This document shows positions 17,027 to 25,826 of a stretch of DNA of 64,000 nucleotides, one piece after another. Within the stretch, counting starts at the first letter, position 1; each line of letters begins with the position of its first letter. The stretch is from contig JBMNHO010000002.1 of the NCBI GenBank assembly GCA_050950425.1, forward strand, positions 1,426,001-1,490,000. The letters are read 5' to 3'. Source of the DNA: RGIG529 sp050950425. Lineage in GTDB: Bacteria > Bacillota > Clostridia > Oscillospirales > Oscillospiraceae. The notes beneath the pieces were generated by a model. That model had not been told where the DNA came from. It saw nothing but the letters and a program-made list of their open reading frames with translations, and did not search any database. The position numbers and the translations under genes are program-made.

Positions 17027-19123
17027 TTATTTCCCTCCCTCAAACTCCAGCTTGAAATTCACGAATTTGCCGGTGTCCTCCATGACAACAATGGCATCAT
17101 AGGTCTTGCCGGTCTTTTCGGAGTACAGGCCGGTGAGCTTCACGCGCCCATCCTTCAGGAGCGCCGAAACAACCTCGGGTGTGGGCTTTTTCTTCTTGGC
17201 GGCAAAAAACTTGTTGTCCTTCCAGATTGCAAAATTGCAATTCGGGGCTTCGCAGAAGTACCCCTTTTGCTTATCTGCAATTTTGCCGCCGCAGCGAGGG
17301 CATTTTCCGACACTCTCATATTTGGATGGGAACAGCGTCTCAGCGCCGGGGATAACCTTGCCGGTCTGTGTAAGCTCACGCAGCATGGCGGCGATCTCCT
17401 GAATAAAAGTGTCGGCATCGGTTTCGCCGCGCTCAATCTGTTTAAGCTGATGCTCCCACTCGGCGGTCATCGATGGGGACTGAATCTGTTCCGGCACAAT
17501 GGTAATAAGGGCAATGCCCTCCTGCGTCGGCAGAAGATGAACGGCTTTTTTGACCTTGCTTCGCTCAACAAAGCCGACTGTCACCAGCTTTTCCAGAATG
17601 GCGGCGCGGGTAGCTGGAGTGCCTAAGCCTTTGCGCTCGGCATCCTCCGGCGCATCTTTCGCCCCGGCGCTCTCCATAGCGGAAAGCAAGCTGTCCTCGG
17701 TGAAATGCTTGGGCGGCGAGGTCTTGCCCTCCTTAACTTCGGCAACGATAACGGTGAACGACTGACCATCTGTGACAACCGGCAGCGATTTGGCGATCGT
17801 GTCCTTATCCGTTTCAGGTTTGTTTTTCAGAGTGGCCTTGAACGCATCGTCAATCTCCCGCCAGCCGGAATTGAGGATTGCCCTCCCTTTGGCGGTAAAC
17901 TCATGGTCGGCACAGTCCACTATAACGATGGTCTCGGCATATTCATAGGGTGCGCTGACAGCGCAGAGCAGCCGATTGGAGACCAGTTCCAGCACAGCGC
18001 GTTCTCCTTTGGGGAGTGCATCTAAATCCGCATCAAACACGCTGATTGTCGGAATAATGGCGTGATGGTCGCTAACTTTGCTGTCATTAATGACCTGACC
18101 GGCATGAGAGAGCATACCTGCGCCGGGATGAATCCACAGCTTTTTCGCAATGCGGTTGACAAGGACGAGCAGGCCGGACTGCATACCCGAAGTCAAATAG
18201 CGGCTGTCGGTGCGGGGATAGGTACAGAGCTTCTTTTCATAGAGAGACTGCAAATAATCCAAAGTCTGCTGCGCCGTAAAGCCGAGCAGACGGTTGGCTT
18301 CACGCTGGAGGGTTGTGAGGTCATAAAGGATGGGCGCTTTCTCGCTTTTTTCCTTGTGCTCCACCTTTTTGACTGTTGCAGTGTCAGCCAGAGAACAGGA
18401 TTCCTGCAAGGCTTCTGCCTGTGCTTTATCCTCCATGCGCTCGCTGGTGGCGGAAAAATCGCCAAGCCCCAACGTCACATTATAAAAGGGAGTGGACTGA
18501 AACGCATCAATCTCCGCTTCTCGCTGGACAATGAGCGCCAGCGTCGGGGTCATAACGCGCCCGATGTTCAGAGTGCGGTGGTAGAGAACGGAGAAAAGGC
18601 GGGTGGCGTTGATACCCACCAGCCAATCCGCTCGGGAACGGCAGAGCGCCGACTGATAAAGCCTGTCATAATCTGCGCCCGGTCTCAAGTTTTCAAAGCC
18701 ATCCCGGATAGCGGATTCCTCCATCGAGGAAATCCAAAGCCGCCGGACGGGTTTCCTGCATTCGGTCATATCGTAGACAAGACGGAAAATGAGTTCACCC
18801 TCCCGCCCCGCATCGGTAGCGCAGACGATGCTTTCCACATCAGCGCTGTTCATCAGGCTTTTAAGAATATCATATTGCTTTTTTGTACCGGGCAATATGA
18901 TGTTTTTCCATTGTTGCGGCAAAATGGGCAAATCCTCAAGCGCCCACTTCGCGTATCGTTCATCGTAGGCGGTGGCTTCGGCAAGCGCCACAAGATGCCC
19001 CACGCACCAGCTAACAAGATAGCCGCCGCCCTCCACGTAACCGTCCTTTTTCTTTGTAGCGCCCAAAACGGCGGCGATGGATTTCGCCACAGAGGGCTTT
19101 TCCGCAATCACTAAAATGCTCAT
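17027..19123 (-). CDS. topB: DNA topoisomerase III, type IA
   Basis: The 698-residue enzyme relaxes or decatenates DNA by passing a strand through a transient single-strand break. It shows the Toprim start ILVIAEKPSVAKSIA, the acidic motif DAGREGE near residue 105, and the active site YPRTDSRYL with tyrosine 302. A C-terminal zinc ribbon (CPRCGGKIAD, later CEAPNCNF) starts near residue 615. Plasmid and ICE TopB enzymes are thought to help strand transfer or replication of the circular form. Downstream genes follow within a base or two, and the ribosome site of the next gene lies inside its stop region. Confidence 0.95.
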   Translation of the reverse strand: MSILVIAEKPSVAKSIAAVLGATKKKDGYVEGGGYLVSWCVGHLVALAEATAYDERYAKWALEDLPILPQQWKNIILPGTKKQYDILKSLMNSADVESIVCATDAGREGELIFRLVYDMTECRKPVRRLWISSMEESAIRDGFENLRPGADYDRLYQSALCRSRADWLVGINATRLFSVLYHRTLNIGRVMTPTLALIVQREAEIDAFQSTPFYNVTLGLGDFSATSERMEDKAQAEALQESCSLADTATVKKVEHKEKSEKAPILYDLTTLQREANRLLGFTAQQTLDYLQSLYEKKLCTYPRTDSRYLTSGMQSGLLVLVNRIAKKLWIHPGAGMLSHAGQVINDSKVSDHHAIIPTISVFDADLDALPKGERAVLELVSNRLLCAVSAPYEYAETIVIVDCADHEFTAKGRAILNSGWREIDDAFKATLKNKPETDKDTIAKSLPVVTDGQSFTVIVAEVKEGKTSPPKHFTEDSLLSAMESAGAKDAPEDAERKGLGTPATRAAILEKLVTVGFVERSKVKKAVHLLPTQEGIALITIVPEQIQSPSMTAEWEHQLKQIERGETDADTFIQEIAAMLRELTQTGKVIPGAETLFPSKYESVGKCPRCGGKIADKQKGYFCEAPNCNFAIWKDNKFFAAKKKKPTPEVVSALLKDGRVKLTGLYSEKTGKTYDAIVVMEDTGKFVNFKLEFEGGK

Positions 19124-19125
19124 AT

Positions 19126-19311
19126 TTATCGTTCCTCCTGCTTTCTCAAATTAGAATTAAGCTTCTTATGGCACAAAGCAAAACACCCGCCGCCATAGCT
19201 GCCACAGCCATAGCAGGGATGATTTTTCGGGAGCGGTTCAGGTTTTTCCCTGCCGCTGTTCGGCCTTTGCATCATCATCCGCTCATAGGGGCTGTCTGTG
19301 AAAGTCCTCAT
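19126..19311 (-). CDS. small cysteine-rich ICE protein
   Basis: The 61-residue protein starts MRTFTDSPYERMMMQ and carries CYGCGSYGGGC and FALCH, enough for one small zinc-binding knuckle. Similar short proteins occur between the DUF4366 gene and topB in related ICEs, as I recall them. The start overlaps the DUF4366 stop by four bases, and its end is three bases from topB, so it is part of the same operon. Function unknown. Confidence 0.65.
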   Translation of the reverse strand: MRTFTDSPYERMMMQRPNSGREKPEPLPKNHPCYGCGSYGGGCFALCHKKLNSNLRKQEER

Positions 19312-20090
19312 TCGCTGGTGTCCTCGCTGTCCTCATCGGTGTCGGCTGCGGATTCCGTTTCGCTATACTCATCGAGATCCGCGCTGTCATCGTCATACTC
19401 CTCCGGCTCATCGTCCTCATCATCAAAATCGTAATCATCCAGATTGCTCTGCCCCTTGGTGCTTGGCTTGTTTTTCAGGACTTTGAAATAATAGAACGCG
19501 CCGCCGCCTAAAACGGCAAGGATGAGGATAACGACAACGACACTCCCCATGCCGCCCGATTGCTCCGGTTCAGGCTCAGTTTCGGCTGTATCGGCGGGGT
19601 CAGGCTCGACTACTACAGCTTCCTTGCCGGTACATTGGGTCATATCCGTTTTGCAGACAGGGCAGCTTGTGTTGACGTCACCGGCAACGCATTTATCGGT
19701 GCAAACACAGGTCGGTATGGGTTCCTCTGCGGTTTCATCCTCCATGAGCGACAGCAAATCCGCTTCATCCACCTGATTCAAGAAATGGACGGTATTCTCG
19801 CCATCGTCGGCGCGGTCAATGATGATATAAAAGTAATTTCCGTTTTTGGTGACAACGGTGATAAACTGCTTATCCTCGGCGGCTTCACCGTCTATATCAT
19901 CTACAAGGGTCATATTGCCATCGGGGGTAAGGGGTTCCGGCTCGTACCCGCCCGTAATTTCCGGGATGGGTTCGGGGATAGGTTCTTCATACTCCGGCCC
20001 GCCGCCAGCATAAGCGGTAACAGAAAAGCCGCCCATACAGACAAGGGCGGCTAGCAGCATTACAAATGTGCGCGTCAATTTAGTTTTCAA
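19308..20090 (-). CDS. DUF4366-type membrane protein
   Basis: The 260-residue protein has a Sec signal (basic KTKLTR, then VMLLAALVCMGGFSVTAYA, cleaved near residue 28), a proline/glutamate-rich stretch, a domain at about 60-120 (FITVVTKNGNYFYIIIDRA is its core), four cysteines in CVCTDKC and CPVC, and a transmembrane helix at about 180-203. A strongly acidic cytoplasmic tail (DDYDFDDEDDEPEE) follows. It is conserved next to the DUF4315 and NlpC/P60 genes and probably belongs to the cell-envelope part of the mating apparatus. It overlaps DUF4315 by 11 bases. Confidence 0.85.
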   Translation of the reverse strand: MKTKLTRTFVMLLAALVCMGGFSVTAYAGGGPEYEEPIPEPIPEITGGYEPEPLTPDGNMTLVDDIDGEAAEDKQFITVVTKNGNYFYIIIDRADDGENTVHFLNQVDEADLLSLMEDETAEEPIPTCVCTDKCVAGDVNTSCPVCKTDMTQCTGKEAVVVEPDPADTAETEPEPEQSGGMGSVVVVILILAVLGGGAFYYFKVLKNKPSTKGQSNLDDYDFDDEDDEPEEYDDDSADLDEYSETESAADTDEDSEDTSE

Positions 20091-20322
20091 GGGTGTTCTC
20101 CTCCTTTTTTATAGGTGCAGAGCCGGATTTCATATTTTTGAGCAATGCGGCCAGCGCATCAATATCCAGTTTGTGGCTGTGTACCAGTTCCAAAATCTCG
20201 TTGTTTTCAAGCTCGGTGCGCTGATGGTCAAGCTCACGCTGCCGGGACTGAAGCTCAGAGATTTTCGCTTTGTTCTTCTCGTATTCGGCAAGGATTTTTG
20301 CCATTTTGGGATTCATAATCAC
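20080..20322 (-). CDS. DUF4315-type small coiled-coil protein
   Basis: The 80-residue protein is mostly one amphipathic helix (residues 4-45, rich in K, E, Q and L), typical of DUF4315 proteins found in this ICE family. It sits between the NlpC/P60 hydrolase and DUF4366 with overlapping or eight-base junctions. It probably helps assemble the transfer complex, but no activity is known. The ATG at 20,322 follows a weak GGAG-type site. Confidence 0.8.
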   Translation of the reverse strand: MIMNPKMAKILAEYEKNKAKISELQSRQRELDHQRTELENNEILELVHSHKLDIDALAALLKNMKSGSAPIKKEENTLEN

Positions 20323-20330
20323 AGTCTCCT

Positions 20331-22016
20331 TTACGGTAGTCTGCCAAAGCCGAAAAAGTGGCTCTGCCAGTAGTTTGTTTCAATGCTTGCGTATGAGATG
20401 GGATTGCCGCAATGAATCATCATGCCGTTGCCGACATAGATGCCCACATGGGAGGTCAGCGGCGTGTCGTAGGTCGAGTGGAAGAAAATCAGGTCTCCCG
20501 GCTTCGCTTCGGATGGCGAGATATGGGCGCAGATTCCCCACAGGCCATCCGAGCCGAGCCGCCCCACATCCCAGCCGCTATGATTGATTACCCAGCTCAC
20601 AAAACCGGAGCAATCAAACGAGGTGGTCGGGCTTGAGCCGCCCCAAACGTAGGGGTATCCAAGATACTTCTCCGCTTCTGTAATAATAGCGGCGAAAATC
20701 TCATCCTCCAGCGCTTCGGGGGGGATATCATAGTCGGTATACTGCCGGAGCCCTCCGGCATAGGGGTGTCCGGCAAACAAATCCGGGCGATTGCCGAGGG
20801 TAGCCATGTAGGTTGCGTACATCCCAAGCTGCTGCTCGCCCATGATGTAGACCGGCACATGAGAGAGGTCGAAGTTTTCCAGCGTAACAGTACAGATGTA
20901 ATAATCGTAGGGTACTTGGTAGGTATCGGTGTGGCTGTTGCCCTCCTTATCCGTCCAATGGTCGGTCTCGGTGCGGTAGCGTGTTTCCACCACCACAGTT
21001 TCCGTCAGGATATATTGTTTCTCAAAGAGCACGGTGAGGGTGTCCTGCACATCGGCAAGGGTGAATTCCCCATGCAGAGCCGATAAAATGGAAATCAGCA
21101 CATAGGGGTCATGGGATATTTCGTCAAGGTCATAGTGATACTCATCGTAACCACTATGCAGGGCTTCATAATGATCCAGCTCATATTGTAGTGCGGATTC
21201 CATTGCGGCATAGGCGGCTTCGGCGGTAAGCATCTCGTTGTCCTCCGAGGGATAGGTGCTGACGGCGATTGCCGATAGACCGCCCTCAAACATCACAGAG
21301 CATGAGGACATTGCATTGAGCAAAAAAAGAAGCATCAGTCCAATTCCGAGGACGATTCCAATACCCTTGCGGTGACGGCAAATGAACTGTGCCGCCTGTT
21401 CTGTTTTTTCAGCCGCTTTTTTCGCTGTTTTAGCGGTTTTCTGCGTATTAGCGGCGGTGCTGTAAGCGGTTTGGCCGGTGGCTTTTGCTGCCGCATACTG
21501 CTTTTTGATTGCCTGCTTCTGCTGCCAGCGGGATATGGGATTGCTGCCGACAATCGGATTTTCGTGCAGAGATTGCTTATATAGGGCATCAATATTCGCC
21601 TTTTCCAAACGGCGCTCCGCAACCGCCGCTTTGCGATAAGGCTTTAGCTGATGGGAACGATATGCCGACTGCGCCAACCTTGCGCCGGTTTCAGCGGTTT
21701 CCTCCAGCTTATGAGCGCTCTCCACACCAACATTATCGCTTTCTGAGGAACGGATTTCCTTGTGAACCTGAGATTCCACACCGTTGCCCGGTGCGGCTTT
21801 AATGCTGTGGGATAGCTTAGATGCAGGCGGCTTCTTATCTTCAAGGACAAAGCGCCCGTCAACCTTAACCGTCTTTTTTGGTATCTTTGCCTGTGCTTTA
21901 TCCGCTTTTATTGACGCCTTATCTGTTTTGCGGATAGGCTTTTCAAGCTCAGGAGCGTTACGCTCCTCATCGGAGAATTGCAGACGAGGATTTTTGCGGG
22001 TAGATTTTTTCGCCAT
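20331..22016 (-). CDS. CD1108-type NlpC/P60 peptidoglycan hydrolase
   Basis: The 561-residue protein opens the cell wall for the mating channel. Residues 1-215 are a basic, alanine/lysine-rich cytoplasmic region; a transmembrane helix (IGIVLGIGLMLLFLLNAMSS) spans about 219-238. The outer part includes a middle domain and a C-terminal NlpC/P60 domain from about 435. Its catalytic cysteine is in FDCSGFVSW and the histidine in TSHVGIYVGNG. Family members cut the D-glutamyl-diamino acid link in peptidoglycan. It lies 11 bases after VirB4 in the operon, as in CTn4, from which the CD1108 name comes. Confidence 0.92.
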   Translation of the reverse strand: MAKKSTRKNPRLQFSDEERNAPELEKPIRKTDKASIKADKAQAKIPKKTVKVDGRFVLEDKKPPASKLSHSIKAAPGNGVESQVHKEIRSSESDNVGVESAHKLEETAETGARLAQSAYRSHQLKPYRKAAVAERRLEKANIDALYKQSLHENPIVGSNPISRWQQKQAIKKQYAAAKATGQTAYSTAANTQKTAKTAKKAAEKTEQAAQFICRHRKGIGIVLGIGLMLLFLLNAMSSCSVMFEGGLSAIAVSTYPSEDNEMLTAEAAYAAMESALQYELDHYEALHSGYDEYHYDLDEISHDPYVLISILSALHGEFTLADVQDTLTVLFEKQYILTETVVVETRYRTETDHWTDKEGNSHTDTYQVPYDYYICTVTLENFDLSHVPVYIMGEQQLGMYATYMATLGNRPDLFAGHPYAGGLRQYTDYDIPPEALEDEIFAAIITEAEKYLGYPYVWGGSSPTTSFDCSGFVSWVINHSGWDVGRLGSDGLWGICAHISPSEAKPGDLIFFHSTYDTPLTSHVGIYVGNGMMIHCGNPISYASIETNYWQSHFFGFGRLP

Positions 22017-22027
22017 AGCTGACCTCC

Positions 22028-24421
22028 TTATGCGTTCTGGACTTCATTTGGTTTGGTGGTCATAATGCGGTACAGCTCGGTATCCTTGGGGAAATGGTCG
22101 ATGAAAGGCAAAATAACATTGCCGTAGAACAAAAGCCCCTCGCCCTCGCCGGAGTGGGTAACGTAGGAGAGCTGATGGGGCGAGATGTTGAGCTGCTTTG
22201 CAAGAATCTGCCTGTCACCACCGGCCTGATTGAGCATATACACAAAATCGCTGTTCTCAAAAATGTTCTCAACCTCGCGGGAGGACAGTAAATCCTTGAC
22301 ATTTTGCGTGATGCCGGTGGGGATGCCTCCCCATTTGCGAAAGCGTTTCCAGATTTCAACCGAGTAAGCAGCGGTCTGTTCCTCCTTCAGAAGAAGGTGG
22401 AACTCATCAATGTAGTAGCGAGTAGCTTTACCCTCGGCTCGGTTGGCGGTCACGCGCCCCCAAACTTGGTCTTGCACGATGAGCATACCGATTTTTTTGA
22501 GCTGTTTGCCCAGTTCTTTAATATCGAAGCACACCATGCGGTTTTGGATGTCTGCGTTGGTGCGGTGATTAAAAACATTCAGCGAACCATGTACATAGAT
22601 TTCAAGAGCGGTGGCGATGTGCTGCGCTTCTTTTTCCTCCTGTTCCCGCAGCGCATCGTACAAATCCTCCAGAATGGGGATGTTGTCGGCGCATGGGTCA
22701 TTGAGATACGGCTGGTAGATGAATCGCACACAGCGGTCAATAACCGTCTTTTCGATTGGCTGGAGACCGTCATGTCCGCCGACTACCAGCTCGCAAAGGG
22801 AGAGGATAAAGTCCGACTTGAGGGCAAGGGGATTTTCATCATCCGAATAGTTGAGGTTAATATCCATCGGATTGATATATTGAGTGCTGCTAGGAGAGAT
22901 TTTGATGACCTGACCGCCTAAGCGCCGGACAAGAGGATGGTACTCGCCCTCCGGATCGCAGACCGCCACATCATCATTGGTGACAAGGATGACATTGGCG
23001 ATTTCGCGTTTCGCGGAAAAGCTCTTACCTGCGCCGGGAGTACCCAAAATTAGGCCGTTTGGATTTTTTAGCTTCTTTCTATCCACCATGATGAGGTTGT
23101 TGGAAAGAGCGTTCAGCCCGTAGTATAGCGCTTCGCCGTTTTGAAACAGCTCCTGCGTGGTGAAGGGGATAAAAATAGCGGTGCTTGATGTAGTCAAGCT
23201 CCGCTGTATCTCTATCTGGTTGTAACCGAGGGGCAGACTGCTCATCAAGGCTTCTTCCTGCTGATAGTCCAGCTTCACCAGAGAACAGTTGTATTTCTGT
23301 GCAATGGAGGATGCCTGAAAGATGTTGTTGTCAAGCTGGCGCTTGCTGTCGGCGGTGTTGATGAGAATAAAGGTAAGCAAAAACATCCGCTCATTGCGGG
23401 ACTGTAAATCATTGAGCAGCTTTTTCGCTTCTGTGCCGTAGGTGGCAAGGTCGGAGGGGATGATGTCCATGTCATACCCGCTGCGAACCGCCTTTTTCTG
23501 CTCTGTGATTTTCATGGAATCCAAATCTGTGATTTTGCGCTTGATGGTCTTGATGGCTTCAACTTGGTCAACCGACTGAATGTGCATATTGACAACAAGG
23601 CTGGATTCCATGTCGAGGAAATCGGCAAGCATCCGGTCATTCAGCTCCGGCGCAAGGATGGAGAGGAATGATGCTGCGCCGTACTTTTTACCCATCATAA
23701 ACTGCCGCCCATCCTTAAACTCAAAAGAGGATGGCGCTATGAAATCCTTGGTAGACAGGCCGGAGGGGGCAAGCCAATCCCATGAGAAGCCGAACCGTTC
23801 CCCATCGTCCATGTGAAAAATGGAGTGCATCAGGCACAGGCGCTCCGCGCCGTTCAAGTTCTCGCAGATTACACCGAGGCGCTTGAAGTTGTTATACACA
23901 TCCGTCTCGACGCGCTCCAGCCGAGGCTTTGCCGCTTTGAGGTTTTCCGCTTCAACTCCGAAGGTAAGATACTTGGTCTTTGTCAGGCCGTTGTTCCCCT
24001 TGGAAAGTTGATTTTGGAGCATTTCGGCATATTCGGCGCGAACATCGTCAAAGCCGTCGTTTGCTGGAGGAATGAATACGTTATGCTCGAAGCTCCCCGC
24101 GCCGACGGACAGATTGAAGAAAGAGAATTGCAGATGTACCGAGCTGTCAAAGTAGTTGAGAAAATCGCACCAGCTCTCAAAAATGGCGGTTTTGTCCTCG
24201 TTCTGACTGAGCTGGTAGTTAATATCGTGAAACTGAATGGTCTTGGTATACAGCGTGTCGGTCACGCGGCAGATACCATCCGGCCACATACGCTGATAGG
24301 GTATGGAGTCCTGCGCTGATTGCTGCTTTTTATCCGTTTGCTTCGCTCTGGTTATGGCGGCGGCGATTTGCTGCTTCTCGACGTGGGAAAGCCGGATTTG
24401 TGATTTTTGTTTTGCGGACAA
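22028..24421 (-). CDS. virB4: VirB4-like conjugation ATPase (CD1110 type)
   Basis: This 797-residue ATPase powers assembly and substrate movement of the type IV secretion channel. Walker A is GTPGAGKSF at about residue 455-463, Walker B is YYIDEF near 668, and the C-terminal RecA-like domain contains GIPTGITQNV. The N-terminal half is the VirB4 channel-contact domain. The start is a TTG at 24,421 with GGAGG nine bases before it, inside the 3' end of prgI; the two overlap by 92 bases, suggesting coupled translation. Length matches the family, with no broken motif. Confidence 0.93.
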   Translation of the reverse strand: MSAKQKSQIRLSHVEKQQIAAAITRAKQTDKKQQSAQDSIPYQRMWPDGICRVTDTLYTKTIQFHDINYQLSQNEDKTAIFESWCDFLNYFDSSVHLQFSFFNLSVGAGSFEHNVFIPPANDGFDDVRAEYAEMLQNQLSKGNNGLTKTKYLTFGVEAENLKAAKPRLERVETDVYNNFKRLGVICENLNGAERLCLMHSIFHMDDGERFGFSWDWLAPSGLSTKDFIAPSSFEFKDGRQFMMGKKYGAASFLSILAPELNDRMLADFLDMESSLVVNMHIQSVDQVEAIKTIKRKITDLDSMKITEQKKAVRSGYDMDIIPSDLATYGTEAKKLLNDLQSRNERMFLLTFILINTADSKRQLDNNIFQASSIAQKYNCSLVKLDYQQEEALMSSLPLGYNQIEIQRSLTTSSTAIFIPFTTQELFQNGEALYYGLNALSNNLIMVDRKKLKNPNGLILGTPGAGKSFSAKREIANVILVTNDDVAVCDPEGEYHPLVRRLGGQVIKISPSSTQYINPMDINLNYSDDENPLALKSDFILSLCELVVGGHDGLQPIEKTVIDRCVRFIYQPYLNDPCADNIPILEDLYDALREQEEKEAQHIATALEIYVHGSLNVFNHRTNADIQNRMVCFDIKELGKQLKKIGMLIVQDQVWGRVTANRAEGKATRYYIDEFHLLLKEEQTAAYSVEIWKRFRKWGGIPTGITQNVKDLLSSREVENIFENSDFVYMLNQAGGDRQILAKQLNISPHQLSYVTHSGEGEGLLFYGNVILPFIDHFPKDTELYRIMTTKPNEVQNA

Positions 24422-24773
24422 TGGATTTGACCTCCTTATCTAATCTCGCCTGTCTTGCGAGGGCGGTGTAGAAGTTATTGGTTTTGTACGGGCGCTGCTT
24501 TGGGCGCAGAAACCGTACCTGTACATAATTATTCACCAGCTTTTCCATCGGCTGACCGTTTTTCTCGTACATACCCAGCAGAAAAAACGGCAGCATGACT
24601 ATAATCATACTAAGAGCGGCAACGCCGTTGCCTGCGGGAGTGTGAAGCAGGAAGAACAGCGGTACTCCGAGAAGGATAGCCGGTGCAAAGCATACGAGCT
24701 GCCGCTTGGTCAGCCCGAACATAGCTTTGGTCTTTACTTTGGTGATGTCCTTTGGGACTGTGACATAGGCCAT
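24330..24773 (-). CDS. PrgI-like conjugation membrane protein
   Basis: The 147-residue protein has the PrgI layout: a short amphipathic start (YVTVPKDI), two transmembrane helices (about 28-45 and 50-70) separated by a short polar turn, and a basic C-terminal tail. It is the VirB3-like inner-membrane partner of VirB4, and the genes overlap here, as in other Gram-positive ICEs. The ATG at 24,773 has GGAG upstream. Confidence 0.88.
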   Translation of the reverse strand: MAYVTVPKDITKVKTKAMFGLTKRQLVCFAPAILLGVPLFFLLHTPAGNGVAALSMIIVMLPFFLLGMYEKNGQPMEKLVNNYVQVRFLRPKQRPYKTNNFYTALARQARLDKEVKSIVRKTKITNPAFPRREAANRRRHNQSEANG

Positions 24774-24786
24774 ATATTACATCTCC

Positions 24787-25656
24787 TTAATGTGCGCTGA
24801 ACACAGATTTTGCGAGACTTCCGGTTTTGAACAGGCAGAAGCACAGCAGCACCGTATATCCCATGCAAGTCCAGATAGCGCGGCTGATGTCCGTTTCCGT
24901 CGCAATGTTCTGCACCAGTACGGCATAGATTGCCACGCAGACGATGATGAGGAACGCCTGAAAGCCCAGCGCCAACAGGGATTTTAGATAGTTCTGTCCC
25001 ATCTGCCCCCATTCGCGGTTTGCCATCGTTGCCATCGGGATAGGCGCAACCGAGGTGACAAGGTAAATCTCAATCATGCGCCCGTATATGACGATGAAAA
25101 TGCAGATGGTAAGCGCCCACATTGTTATGCCGACAAACAGGCTTTGAAACCATAATCCGAACAGCGGCCCCACATCCATTGCCATGAGCCGCGTTTCCAT
25201 GTCTGCCATTGTAGTTGTCAGGTCAATCGCCGTATTTCCGACGATTATACCGGATGCACTATTCACCACGCTGTTTGCCACATCAAAGATGCCCATGACG
25301 ATATTCCATGTGTTGGTGACAATCATCACAGCAATGGCCGTTTTGAAGAACCACTTGAAGAAAATCCAAGTGTCTACATCGTGCATGGAGTTTTTATCCA
25401 CAATGAGCTGTATCAACTCATTGCAGGCAACAAAGGTCAGGATGATTCCGGCGATTGGCAGGACAACGGTTTCGGACAGGGTTTGAACCATGTTAAAAAT
25501 GCTCCCATTCCATTGAAGCGGGGTGAGAGCAACTTGTCCTGAAATGTCGGCAACCTTTTCATTGACGGTATCAAACATACCGGATAGGTTGCTTATGATG
25601 CCGCCGGTGAGGATTTCTTTCAGCCAATCGGTAATGGCTTCTCTGATAAAATCCAA
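24787..25656 (-). CDS. TrbL/VirB6-like channel protein (CD1112 type)
   Basis: The 289-residue polytopic membrane protein has about six hydrophobic segments (clear ones near 60-82, 97-115, 175-197 and 240-262), polar loops and a proline/methionine-rich loop VTSVAPIPMATM. It corresponds to CD1112-type TrbL/VirB6-like proteins, which form the inner-membrane channel. The ATG at 25,656 is preceded by GAAAGGAGGCGGG. Maff2 is upstream and PrgI downstream, the conserved order. Confidence 0.88.
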   Translation of the reverse strand: MDFIREAITDWLKEILTGGIISNLSGMFDTVNEKVADISGQVALTPLQWNGSIFNMVQTLSETVVLPIAGIILTFVACNELIQLIVDKNSMHDVDTWIFFKWFFKTAIAVMIVTNTWNIVMGIFDVANSVVNSASGIIVGNTAIDLTTTMADMETRLMAMDVGPLFGLWFQSLFVGITMWALTICIFIVIYGRMIEIYLVTSVAPIPMATMANREWGQMGQNYLKSLLALGFQAFLIIVCVAIYAVLVQNIATETDISRAIWTCMGYTVLLCFCLFKTGSLAKSVFSAH

Positions 25657-25676
25657 TGATGCCCGCCTCCTTTCAA

Positions 25677-25705
25677 GTACCCTCCCGCATAGCGCGGGAG
25701 GGTAC
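25677..25705 (-). promoter_or_regulatory. perfect 12-bp hairpin between maff2 and the TrbL-like gene
   Basis: GTACCCTCCCGC and its exact complement flank a five-base loop. No T-run follows on either strand, so this is more likely an mRNA-processing or stability element than a terminator. It would let the short maff2 message accumulate to a different level than the downstream genes (inference). Confidence 0.6.
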
Positions 25706-25725
25706 GGAGATTGTAATGTTGCATA

Positions 25726-25826
25726 TTATCCGAACAGACCGGAGAGCAAGGGAACGAGGGTGATTCCGATGAGAGCAACACCACCGCCAGCCATAAGCTG
25801 TTTCATACCCTGCGGTTTCGCACCGG
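25726..25826 (-). CDS. maff2, exon 2 (3' part, interrupted by a group II intron)
   Basis: These 101 bases encode the C-terminal part of a Maff2-type protein, including KPQGMKQLMAGGG and the second hydrophobic helix (VALIGITLVPLLSGLF), ending at TAA 25,726. Joined to exon 1 (28,608-28,722), the sequence gives 71 uninterrupted codons with the family signature GYGNDNPGAK across the junction. See the intron entry for the boundary reasoning. Confidence 0.88.
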